Positions 1 through 10,449 of a stretch of 64,000 nucleotides of DNA are shown here, piece by piece. Both the position numbers and the translations under genes were made by a program. The notes beneath the pieces are model-generated. The model worked only from the letters and a program-made list of their open reading frames with translations, had not been told where the DNA came from and ran no database searches. Numbering within the stretch: position 1 is the stretch's first letter; each line of letters begins with the position of its first letter. Location of the stretch: assembly GCA_027186245.1 (NCBI GenBank), contig CP114481.1:6246501-6310500 (forward strand). Reading direction: 5' to 3'. Origin of the DNA: Coriaria nepalensis. Taxonomy: Eukaryota; Streptophyta; Magnoliopsida; Cucurbitales; Coriariaceae.

Positions 1-277
1 AGATGTCGTTGATGAAACTGTTCATGATTCCCATAGCCTTGCTTGAGATTCCAATATCAGGATGGACCTGTTTCAGCACCTTGAAGATGTAGATCTTGTA
101 AGTCTCGACGCTCTTCTTCACTCTCTTCTTCTTCTTGTCTCCGGCGACAGCACCGCCTTCCTTTGGTAGCTTCTTTCCGGCCTTGGGCTTCTTCTCAGCC
201 GGAGCTTTCTCCGCTACTGATTTCTTCTCCTCAGCGGGCTTCTTCTCCGCTGGCTTCTTCTCTGCCTTTGGCGCCAT
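1..277 (-). CDS. Histone H2B, N-terminal 92 residues (cut by window edge)
   Basis: Core histone H2B, which pairs with H2A and forms part of the nucleosome. The minus-strand frame opens at the ATG whose complement lies at 275-277 with [14 protein letters not shown]. It continues through a Lys/Ala/Pro/Glu-rich tail typical of plant H2B, then the start of the fold ([33 protein letters not shown]). The remaining third lies outside the window, so completeness cannot be judged. No intron is seen, as usual for plant H2B. It is divergently oriented to the S15A gene, about 930 bp between start codons. Family assignment is very secure; which of the many H2B paralogues this is cannot be told. Confidence 0.96.
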   Translation of the reverse strand, partial: MAPKAEKKPAEKKPAEEKKSVAEKAPAEKKPKAGKKLPKEGGAVAGDKKKKRVKKSVETYKIYIFKVLKQVHPDIGISSKAMGIMNSFINDI

Positions 278-800
278 TGAAATTGAAGTTCTGAGGCGAG
301 AGAAAAATAGGGTTTATCGCGAATTGGGGGAGAAATGTGGAAGTAGGTGAAAAAATGCTACAAGTAGGAATTTCTCTGATGGGATGAGAACGAAAGCGTG
401 AAATATCTTATATAGAAAATCTTCCGTATTATTATTGGTCCTTGAGTTGATAAGCGGATCGCTGATGTGGCTACCATCTATCCCGTCCAAATTATCTAAT
501 GAATCAGCGGTTAATATTATTCTGGAACTGCTGAATTGCTGACGTGTTTTTTAGAGGCGGAACTGAATGAATCAAACTTTATCGGAATTAGTATGGGCTT
601 ATGGATTGAGTCAGGCCTAACAATCACTCTAGTACTATAGCCCAGCTCGAGAGTGTGGATCGTGACATGTTCTTTAGGCCCATTAATCTCGACTTCTTAA
701 GCTCCTATATCATGAATTTTTGAACGTCTTCTACCGGAACCCTAGTCAGAGCTCCGTACTATCAGCATCTCCAGCTCTTCCCTCCGGCAGCTGATTCGTT
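278..800. promoter_or_regulatory. Divergent promoter region between H2B and RPS15A
   Basis: A TATA-like TATATAAG lies on the minus strand around 408-416, about 130 bp upstream of the H2B start codon. GCGGATC at 454-460 is one base short of the plant histone octamer CGCGGATC, and ATTGGTC nearby is a reversed CCAAT-like box. Towards the ribosomal gene there are TGGGCT/GGCCCA-type site II motifs (around 593 and 675) and an AACCCTAG telo-box-like element near 740. Both are common in plant ribosomal-protein promoters. These are motif matches by eye; activity is inferred. Confidence 0.5.
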
Positions 801-1207
801 TGATTTCAGGTAAATCGTAAAACCCAATACTATGACTTTTCTATTGTCTGAGTTTTTTCCTTTGACGCCACGAATACCTTTCTTATAGCTTCAGAGCTTG
901 TGCAATACGAGCTAGATTTTTCGCTGCAATTTTAGACATTCTTGATTTTCTGTTGAATGCATAAACAAGTTTGTTCGAATACCAGCTTCTATGATCTCAT
1001 GAGATGCAAATTGTTAATTTTCTTTTTCATCGACTTTTTTCGTGTTCTATGATTTTTGGATCTGCTCCAGTGCTCCTCTTAATATTAGAAATTGAGCAAT
1101 GCGGAATATTTGGATGTCCGTTCGAATTATGGTTCCTAATTGCACTGCATAGACCTAAAATCTTCGTCAAAATTTCTTAGGATTCTATTTTGTAACATAG
1201 ATTTTGA

Positions 1208-1956
<749 letters not shown>

Positions 1957-4400
1957 GCTGGAACAGTTTTGCGGATCATATTTTCTAATTGTGGTCCGAT
2001 CTTTTTCTTCGTTTCCCTTTTTTCAAACTATGCGCCATTATTGCCCGTCTGTGGGAAAATATAATGTTAGCTTGTGAAGGCTTCTTCTTTCATGTTTTGC
2101 TAGGAAAAGAGATTGTGTTATAACTTCAAGTTCGATTATAATGTTACAATATTGCTGGTTTTCCTTGATTTTTTACAGGAGAGTTTTTGGAAAATTGGCC
2201 CAATTTTGAAGCATGGGTTAAATATTAGGTCCTTTTTAAAGTTGTCCAAATGACCTTATTTGTTTTTTGATTTAGTTTTAAAATAATATATATCGAATGA
2301 AATAATTTAAATTATTTAAAAAAAGAAAAAAAAAAAAGGAATCCAATCATCTCTTTCACTTCCTTCCGACACGATCTTTAAACTGGAAATAATAATAATA
2401 ATAATAGTAACTAGGCTTTAACCATTTCATATTCTTCATCTACTTCATACATTAATCTTTCTATTTCTCATTGTAAATCTATCATCTTCAGTTTTCGAAA
2501 AAGACATGTACAAGCTCAAGCTTTTAGAAGCAAAACACTAGGAAGAAACGGCAAAAAGAGGCATTGCCAAGTGGCAGTTACAAATGACGAAAAGAGAGCG
2601 AAGTTGGAATCAATGGCCGAAGACTCATCCGCTTCGCCATTGCTGGTATGTAAATAGGATTTCTAAAATTTACATGTTTTTTTTTTCCTGAAATTTCTAA
2701 AATTATGGATGAGGGGTTATTTTTTATCTATTGGGGTTGAATTGTTGGCATTTGACTAAGGAAAGTTAACCCAATGGCATTAAACTGAAGGTATCGAACC
2801 TTCAAGCAATTGTTCTGAACTACTTGATAGTTCAATACCCCTGAGAGCCTTCAAGCAATATGAAAGTTATGATGAGTGATGACTATTTGTTCTTCCTTCA
2901 CTCTTTCATCTTTGTCATCATAATTTGCAATCTCATTCTCTACACCATCAACATCATCTTCAATCTCAATTTCATCTGCATCCATGGAATCAGAATCCTC
3001 ACCATCATCTAAAGTTTCATCATTATTGTGATTTATATGACTATCGTGATTATAATCATGAAAATAATCATAGTTATCATGACAATTCTTATCATTCGGT
3101 ACGCCACTACAACGATCATCATGAATAGTAGGAAGCTTAGGTAATTGATAGTGATGCTCATCACACGAATCTTTCTAAGTCTTTAGGATTAACTTCACAT
3201 AGGAGGGATATTTTTCATCTTTAGATTACAAGTGACATATAAATATCTTCATGTTTTCATTATTTCTTATAAATAGTAGGGAAGACAACATCTTACTTCA
3301 TGGTTTCTACAACATTTGCAAACTAAATTCATTACGATCTACGTTGAAAGAAGTATAGACAACTTTAACAGTTGAGTATATGTGATATTATATTTGATAG
3401 AAACTTAAGTTGATCCATCCATGTTATTTTGATACCAAGACAACTAATTCTCTTTCACATTTGGGTTCACATTCTTTTTTCATTCACTATCGAAGTATAT
3501 CTTTACGATTATTTTTTATTATTTTTGTAGAAGAAAAAAAAAATGAAATCCATATTCTTGGTTATAAAGATGAAAGATATTAATAAAACAATAAGTCTCG
3601 ATGGTTTGATGCCTTAAATCTCTCGAGCCATCGAGCATAAAAAACAATTTATGTTTCTTTAGATTTTTAGATTTTTAAATTTCCATATTTCTATATTTGC
3701 AAGTTATCGTTCGATTATTGATAGGGGTAAGGGTATTCTAATTATTTCAATTTTTTTTTTTTGTTTCAATAGCTTTTTTATTTTAAGGGTACCTTAATAA
3801 TCTCATATTTTTATATGTTTCTTAGTAATTATAAAATTAAAAAAAAAGGATATCGTGCTAATCAAAAAAAAAATTAAGTTGTTCTATAAAAAAAAACTTT
3901 CCCATTTAAAGTACAATACCCGACCGGCCCATTTTTATAGCATTTTTTCCCTTCCGATTGATGTTTAGCTTACTGACTAAATGCAGGTGATTAGTAACGT
4001 ATATAGGGCTTCGGCTTAAGCATGAGCTTGTTGCTCAGCTCACTTGATTTGTGATAAGTTTGGCGGGGTTGAAATAGAATAACTTTTAAAATTAAAATTG
4101 GTGTGTTTGGTTTGATTCTTTTATATGCAATAAGAATAATAAATGAAATTTTTTTTTTTGTATCAAATTAAAAGTCTTAAATATTACTTAAGTACCATAA
4201 CAACAAAAATTGAAGAAATACAAAAAAAAAAAAAAGTGTAATAGATACAAAAAAAAAAGTGTAATAGATAGGTATACTAAAATGCCAAAATTAGTTAAGA
4301 AACTATGTTTTGGTTTTTGTTTAGCATAATCACTTCTCGCAATCTATTACTTTTAGTACAAGTCACCTTTCAAGCTAAACTCACAGTACCTTAACTAAGT
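1957..4400. other. Gene-poor AT-rich spacer
   Basis: The first roughly 200 bases are the RPS15A 3' UTR. The remainder is AT-rich with many A and T runs. A short stretch of coding-like composition at about 2510-2650 could not be assigned. An acidic open stretch on the minus strand is listed separately. No complete gene is seen. Confidence 0.6.
2865..3172 (-). other. Acidic open stretch without a start, possible gene or transposase fragment
   Basis: On the minus strand an open frame of about 100 codons runs from after a TAG near 3175 to a TGA near 2867. It has no initiator at its head. The product is His/Asp/Asn-rich and then strongly acidic (for example DETLDDGEDSDSMDADEIEI). Acidic leaders of this kind occur in Mutator-like transposases, but no diagnostic motif is visible, so this may equally be low-complexity DNA derived from GAT/CAT repeats. 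I do not recognise a family. Confidence 0.2.
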
Positions 4401-4549
4401 AGAAAACTTGATATAACTAAGCACATTTGTCCAATTCATTCTTTGCGGGCGTTGGGGCCAGGCCCGAGCATGATGTGGGCAGGTGGCAGCGTATGGGAGG
4501 CGACCCGGGGAAGGCTTGGCCGGCAAGTAAGCCTCTCGAATCGAGAACA

Positions 4550-4690
4550 ACAGATAAGTCCGCAAAAGAAACTATTAATAGCCGGTCTGTCATAAGTAAG
4601 TGGGCGACAGATCAAACAGCTATTGTATCAGTGACGCATTATTTAGATTTCTTCCCTATTAACTTTCGATAGTAGGGCTACTGTGGGTTG
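4550..4690 (+). pseudogene. 18S rRNA-like fragment
   Basis: The segment around 4630-4676 (GTGACGCATTATTTAGATTT, then TATTAACTTTCGATAGTAGG) matches base for base, with scattered changes, the conserved 5' region of eukaryotic 18S rRNA that reads GCGACGCATCATTCAAATTT and then TATCAACTTTCGATGGTAGG. Weaker similarity extends upstream (CATAAGTAAG, GGCGACAGATC, ATTAATAG). Only this part of the molecule is present. The preceding GC-rich stretch, 4430-4550, is compositionally unlike its surroundings and may be part of the same insertion. It is an isolated, diverged fragment rather than an rRNA gene; its source is not determined. Confidence 0.5.
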
Positions 4691-5553
4691 AAGCTCAAGT
4701 ATGATGTAATAGAACATCACATGCATAAAGAAGACTTCAAAACGCAAAACATACCAAAGAAAAAAAAAAAGAAGGAAAACAACAACATCAACACGACAAA
4801 GCTTGTAATTGAATCTATTGTATCTTGCTTCAAAAGCAACTTATAAATAAACTCATAGAAGAAGTGCAAGCTTGAGCCATTTATCACCTAATTATAAGCT
4901 CATCTTACATATATGTTTCTCTGCCAAAGGGAATCAGTTTTCCCCAAAATGATCGGAAGTACCTCCCAATTACTTCAACATCAACAGTTCACGGCTCGAC
5001 TTTGTCTTTACCATGGCCGATCCCATTTACGCTCGCGACCCGCCGGCCCATCTAAATTTTTACATGGAAGATAAAATAATGTAGTATAGTGTAGAGGCCA
5101 TGGATGAATTTTCAAAGAGGAGTGGAAGAAAGGTTTGTTGGTGAACGTGGGGAAAAGAGGGAACATGGTTTATGCTTCCTCAGAAGTGGATCTTCCTAAG
5201 CATAAGCTTGAAGCGTCATGGACATACTTAGTTAAGTGTCATGGACATGCTTTGATTGTTAGGTTTACGTCCTGCACTGAGGTGGCCATTTAATGGGTTA
5301 CTATTTATGTATTTTATTTCATCTTTGTTGTTGTATTTAATCTTTACAATTTGCTATTGAAAAATCAGATTGAATTTTCCAGCAAGAATATTTGTCCATT
5401 CTCTCTTTTGTTTAAGCACGATTCTGTTCTTGAAGAAGTAGGAGGCAAATCAGAATTTTGTCTTTCATTTTCCAACATGGGGTTTCAGGGTTAGAACTCC
5501 TGTGACCTTCGTTCGTCTTCACATAGAGGGGGGTTACGGTGAATAGGTAAGGT

Positions 5554-5575
5554 AGAGAGAGAGAGAGAGAGAGAG
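5554..5575. repeat. (AG)n microsatellite
   Basis: An uninterrupted AG run of about eleven units lies in otherwise ordinary spacer DNA. Confidence 0.9.
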
Positions 5576-5687
5576 CGACGATTATGAATGAAATCGTGAA
5601 AAGTGTTTTTCGTGATTAAATACCGAGACCCACAAGTGGGTTCCGGTTTTTGTTTTTGTGATTTAAAGAAAACGTGTTTTGAATCCG

Positions 5688-5775
5688 ATTTTCAGGCAAT
5701 CGGAACGATTTTCAGGAAATCGGAACGATATTCAGGAAATCGGAACGAATTTCAGGAAATCGGAACGAATTTCTT
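5688..5775. repeat. 20-bp tandem repeat, about four units
   Basis: The unit AGGAAATCGGAACGATTTTC recurs four times with one- or two-base changes, followed by a partial unit. It lies in AT-rich spacer with no associated gene. Confidence 0.85.
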
Positions 5776-6334
5776 ACTTTTATTTTTTTTCTTTGTTTAA
5801 CTTATTTTTTTATTTTTTTTTAAATTAGATTTATTGCGACGAATATGATCGATTCTATTTAGATATTCGAATCTTTTCAATTTGTTTTTCACAAGAATTT
5901 AAAATGAGTTTCATTTTTTAAAGATTTAAAACCTAATTTTTTTTTTAAAAAAATTAAAAATTAAAAAATTAAATCCTATTTTAAATTGACATATATGTTA
6001 ATATAAGTTGTTTAGATTCTATTTATATGAATTAAAAAATATTATTTAAATTACATAAAAATTAAAAAAAAAATTGACTAAAAACTATACCTAAATAAAT
6101 TTAATAAAAATCATATTATACGGTGGATAAAAAGGGAATTAATCATTAATTGAAATTAGTTTCGCAAACGAAGACGACGTCTCGATAAGACTAAGTGGCA
6201 TATATGGTAATTAGATTAAAAGGGCTTCTACAGTATAACAACGTAAACAAGATTAATTTAATTTTAAAGAGAAAAAAAAATGATGAAAATAGATTTGCTT
6301 TTTCACGATCTTTAGAGTTCAGACCTAGTGAGAG

Positions 6335-6341
6335 TATATAA
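6335..6341 (+). promoter_or_regulatory. TATA box for the 6420 gene
   Basis: TATATAA lies about 80 bp before the start codon. The duplicated copy downstream has its own TATAAAT at 7457-7463, at a similar distance from the equivalent of the start codon, which supports both as core promoters. Confidence 0.6.
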
Positions 6342-6419
6342 AGAGTGCTTTGCGAACTAAGTAAGACTACGTCCTTCAAATAGAGAGAAACAATTTGAGG
6401 TACAATCAATTGAGAGAAG

Positions 6420-6914
6420 ATGGATCCACCATCTTTAGGGTTTTCCAAGAAGGATCATCAAGAAGAAGAGGATCGTGAGGAGATAATAGTATTCAAGCCT
6501 CGTCAAGAACAGCTTCTTGATCAATGGAAGAAGAAGGAACATCCGTACTCATATGATCATCACGATTACAAACTGGATTTTTACGAGTTGCTTTCCTTTT
6601 TAAACATTCTTGAGTATCACGATGTTACATTCGACGATGATATTGTTTCTAATCAACAACGTCGTGAGGAAATAGGTCAAACTCAAACATACTTGACATG
6701 GATTCAAGATCAGAATGAGAAACTGACATCCTTCTTGGAAGTTGATCATAACTCGTGCTTCTCGCCGTGGAGTTTCAACCCTTTTCATTCGAGTCAGGAG
6801 GAGCCGAGACAGCGCATGAGATTCGAGCCCGGTTCATACTTCTGCGCCGATCAGGAATCATCACATGGTATGAAACATAATGCTGGAGACTACCTTCTTA
6901 AAGAAACTGTCTGA
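6420..6914 (+). CDS. Unrecognised 164-aa protein, single exon
   Basis: A complete frame from ATG (MDPPSLGFSKKDHQEEEDRE) to TGA. I do not recognise the family. Visible parts are an acidic N-terminal stretch (about residues 12-24), a Gln/Lys-rich segment (KPRQEQLLDQWKKKEH), a more hydrophobic helix-like stretch around residues 50-62 (FYELLSFLNILEYHD), a segment WIQDQNEKLTSFLEVDHN, and a C-terminal half with SQEEPRQRMRFEPGS. There is no signal peptide or membrane segment. Support that it is a gene comes from an upstream TATA box and from a second, decayed copy about 1.1 kb downstream. That copy shares the start-region sequence (PSSLGFSKK), the KPR motif, the TSFLEVDH block and the SQEEP block in the same order. 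Function is unknown. Confidence 0.6.
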   Translation: MDPPSLGFSKKDHQEEEDREEIIVFKPRQEQLLDQWKKKEHPYSYDHHDYKLDFYELLSFLNILEYHDVTFDDDIVSNQQRREEIGQTQTYLTWIQDQNEKLTSFLEVDHNSCFSPWSFNPFHSSQEEPRQRMRFEPGSYFCADQESSHGMKHNAGDYLLKETV

Positions 6915-7081
6915 ATGTAGTAGTTGTTGATTCAGGAGGTAGAATGAGTCTTCTTTATAAGAGTTTATTTTCTAGCTAGTATGAGTTCATGCGATTTCTT
7001 GTTTTACTTTTAGGGTTTGTGTTTTCGTTCTTGTTTTTTATTCTCGATTTCTTGTGAATGTTTAGGGTTTGATGTTAATTG

Positions 7082-7207
7082 ATTGAGCTTTTCAATTTCA
7101 ACCAGTCATTGATCATTAATATACGACACGTTGTTTGATTATTAATTGAGCTTTTCGATTTCACCCTGTAATTGATCATTAATATACGACACGTTGTTTG
7201 ATTATTA
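7082..7207. repeat. Two-unit tandem repeat, 63-bp period
   Basis: Two adjacent copies of a 63-bp unit start with ATTGAGCTTTTC at 7082 and 7145. Each contains ATTGATCATTAATATACGAC and ends ACACGTTGTTTGATTATTA. They lie between the unrecognised gene and its decayed copy. Confidence 0.9.
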
Positions 7208-7349
7208 TCTAAACTTACGCAACAAATTTCACTTACTAAATTACTATATACATTATCTCTTACATTATGAGTAGTACAAGCTGTAGTTAATGTTTCCAAA
7301 ATTATAAATTTTAATGAATTAATTAATAATTATCATTGTAAAGAGGAAC

Positions 7350-7352
7350 CAA

Positions 7353-7384
<32 letters not shown>
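7350..7384. repeat. (AAT)n microsatellite
   Basis: About eleven uninterrupted AAT/ATA units lie between the two copies of the 6420 gene. Confidence 0.85.
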
Positions 7385-7386
<2 letters not shown>

Positions 7387-7509
7387 GAAATGTTTCGTTT
7401 TTTACGATAATATAGCAAACTTAATAATAGTAGGATTATAAATTTCACCAACTCTCTATAAATTTTTGGAGGAGAAGATCGATCAATCGATCGATCGATC
7501 ACAGCAAAC

Positions 7510-7994
7510 ATAAATCCATCGTCTTTAGGTTTTTCCAAGAAAGAGATGATCATGAAGTTAACAAAGATTCAGAAAATCGCCGGGAAGAAGATGAAGAAGA
7601 GGAGATAATAGTGTACAAGCCTCGTGGAGCACAAGTACATCATGAATCAAATGAAGAAGGGTATAACGGGAGAAAGAGGAAAGAGGAAAGATCAAGATCT
7701 ATATTATGATCTTAAGCAAGATCTCTCGGTCTACTACCTTTCACGATTCAATTTCATGATGCGTCATCGTTCGAGCAAACGGGTCAAATATACATGGTTT
7801 TGATTCCTGATCAGACTCAGAAGTTAACTTCCTTCTTGGAAGTGGATCACAAGTGCACCTTCTTCACACCATGGAGTACTCATGTCGACCCTTCGAGTTT
7901 GAGTTCGAGTCAAGAGGAACCGAAACGACGTATGAAATTCAAGCTGGGTTCGCTCTTCAGCGGAGATCAAGGACTATATCTGAAGAATATATGA
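7510..7994 (+). pseudogene. Decayed tandem copy of the 6420-6914 gene
   Basis: Colinear with the upstream gene but no longer one frame. The initiator is ATA (7510-7512) instead of ATG. The PSSLGFSKK segment follows, then frame breaks in the acidic region. The KPRG segment is still visible near 7615, and the C-terminal part is readable in another frame (LIPDQTQKLTSFLEVDHKC, SSSQEEPKRRMKFKLGS) to a TGA at 7992-7994. Upstream, the GATC-rich run around 7480-7500 lies in the position of the 5' UTR. The loss of the start together with frameshifts indicates a pseudogene. No alternative ATG restores a long product. Confidence 0.75.
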
Positions 7995-8381
7995 TAATGA
8001 AGACTACTTGGAGAAACTATCTGATTAACATAGTGAGCTGATTGCATGAAGTGTATTAGTTGATTCATCCAGTTTCTAAGACTTTACTAGCATTATGCAT
8101 TGGAACATTATATAAATTGATCCAATTGATCTTTACAATCTCAATAAGCAGTTTACTCTGATCCAATTGTCAAATGCATACCAATTACTGTGACGGACGA
8201 CACGTCGTTCGAGTATTTTATGTCGTTTTGGCCTTTCCCAATCGTAGTCTTTCTATCAAGCACCCTGTTTACTTTTCTTAGTATCCCGTATAAACCTTAT
8301 CTTAACATAACAATTATTATTATTATTAGTAGAAACCTTTCTAATGTGGACGAAAAGAAATAAATTAGGGAAAAGAAATAA

Positions 8382-10449
8382 TCAGACAAATAGAGAGACA
8401 ACTTGTTCTCTAAGAAAGACACCCTTTATAGCAACTACTTCACAAATCTCTTGACCATAATTAGCATCATGATCAAGGTCATCATCACAAGACAAAGACA
8501 CTCCATCCTTAATTTTCTCATTCAGGTCTATATCACAATATTTTGAATCAGACAACAAACCAAAATAATCCTCGGCAAGTTGTGCCGATCCGGTCTCCAC
8601 ATTACTCCTCGAATAATCCTCTCCACCTCTCTTTCAATCTCCATAACGCCCTCTTCGCCACCTCACTTGTCCCCAAAACCCGCCTATTAAAATCTGCTTT
8701 CACTTTCGAACCCATCACTTCCTTCCCATTATAAGGAGGGAACGGAAAACCCCAGTCACCAATTATATACTTTCTTATTCTGGAATCTTCAGGGTGATCC
8801 AATATTCCCGTCCCGTTCAACCTCTCCTCTTTACCACATAGCTTGAAGAAATTCGAACTCTCAAACACCAACTGATCCTTCATTTTTTTGGGCCACCCGG
8901 TTGCTATATCAAGAAACTTCATATCTGGGCCCACAATGACTTGCAGGACCATGCTGTGGTTTCCCTCCGGATCGAACCAGACATCGCTTGTGGGGTCCGA
9001 GGCCGGCAAGCACATCATCATGTGGGTGATATCGATCATGCGACAGCAATTGGGGAGCCCGTGTAGTTTCTCGAATCGGGCTTTTATTTCGGCCATTTCA
9101 GATTGGGAACTGGGCCAATGGAGGTGGTGGAGGGCTCGTTGTTCCATGGACTCAACGAAGCGCCATGTCACTTGAGAGACGGTTGAGTGGTTCACATCGA
9201 ATGAATCGCCAACTGTGACTAGTGAGTCGCCTGAACTTAGCCTTCTTAGGGCTACGGCTACTTGGCCGTGCAAATATAGAGGCTTGCCATTGTTGAATGA
9301 GAAACTTCCGGATTTAGCTCCTCTGTCTTCTTTAACAAGGGAATATGTGTAGTCAAGGGTTTTCCGGGGAAGTTTGAAAAATGATTCAAACGAATCTAAT
9401 AAGCTCTTCGAAGGAGATGAGCCTGCACAGAGTAAATATATCACAACCAATTTTGATTCTAGTGGTTGTTTTTCTGTACAATACTAATTCAATCTAAACT
9501 ATTAGGGAGCGAGCGGATTGAATAGAAGATTCTAGAACTAGCATTGTGAACTAATACGCGTTACTCATAGACTGATCTGTTACAATATTTGGGAAATGAA
9601 AAAGAAACATAATCCAGTATATATTTCAGGGTATCATCTAGAATCACTTCAAAGATATAGCCGTTGATTCTTCTACCTCGATATTATCCCCTAAAGTCCA
9701 AATTCCAGAGTAAAAAGAGCAGAAGTAGTCATAACAAATTCTAATGGCATCGGATAGGAACTTCAACAAGCATTCTTTCATGTCATAGCTTATAAACTAT
9801 TTTGAAATTTTGAAATTTGAAACTTGAAGAGAAATTAGTATATGCTTCCCACGAGAAACACAACTTTGAGCATCAAACCAAAAAATTTTCTCTGTATTGC
9901 TTCCAAAATATATTTCTAACTTAGTTCCAAAATCTATTGCAACACAATAGATTTACAAGCTCACAAGTAAAATGGCAATCGAAACCGTGAACAGATAATC
10001 TGTAAACAGATCCGAAACTCGATGTTAGAAGAAGCCGTAGAGGCAAGAGCCTCAAGGATGATAATAGTATCAACAGAAGTTCATATGAAATAGGATCTGT
10101 TCAGACCATCACAATCATGAATATGTGACCTTCACATGATCAGTGACACTAAAAACATCAACTGTAATATATAATCTAAAAGCAAGTCTTAATATCAATA
10201 ACCCAAAACGCCATTGTCAATTGCTACAGCTTATACTAATATTTTGGCAAAAGAACCAGAATTTTCACCAATGAGAAAATTATCAATAAAAGTAAATACA
10301 CGAGAAAATATACCATTGATTTTCTTAGAGACATCAACCCACCAATCAAGTTTTGCTTCCTTGTCCGGCAACCCAGAAACAGTAGCACTCGCTTCAAACT
10401 TCTTCTCTGTTTTCCTCTTCCTTTTCAACCCTCCCCTTAAAGGACCCAT
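8382..10449 (-). pseudogene. ALP1-like protein derived from PIF/Harbinger transposase, frameshifted C-terminus
   Basis: Domesticated-transposase family related to HARBI1 and Arabidopsis ALP1. Exon 1 is 10449-10314 (MGPLRGGLKRKRKTEKKFEA ... KLDWWVDVSKKING). Exon 2 starts at 9422 after a clear acceptor and continues with the family blocks SVTQ-type HTH (DVNHSTVSQVTWRFVE), LPNCCRMIDITHMMMCLPAS, NHSMVLQVIVGPDMKF, ATGWPKKMKDQLVF and YIIGDWGFPFPPY. After 318 codons the frame stops at 8602-8604, just after WRLKERW. The remaining family sequence continues in a second frame from about 8620 (GVMWRP, LPRIILVCC), then a third from about 8529 to the stop at 8382. Each break is consistent with a two-base gain. 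Either the gene now makes a truncated protein or it is dead. The 890-bp intron 10313-9423 holds nothing recognisable. Confidence 0.8.

Noticed and set aside
2925..3128. His-rich plus-strand frame
   Set aside because: It is the complement of the acidic GAT-rich stretch, a low-complexity effect with no start context.
4427..4672. 81-codon frame over the GC-rich patch
   Set aside because: Its second half coincides with the 18S-like segment, so the frame is better explained by noncoding sequence.
5688..5775. Regular 20-bp repeats resembling a small CRISPR array
   Set aside because: The units are directly adjacent with no spacers, and the DNA is plant nuclear, so this is an ordinary minisatellite.
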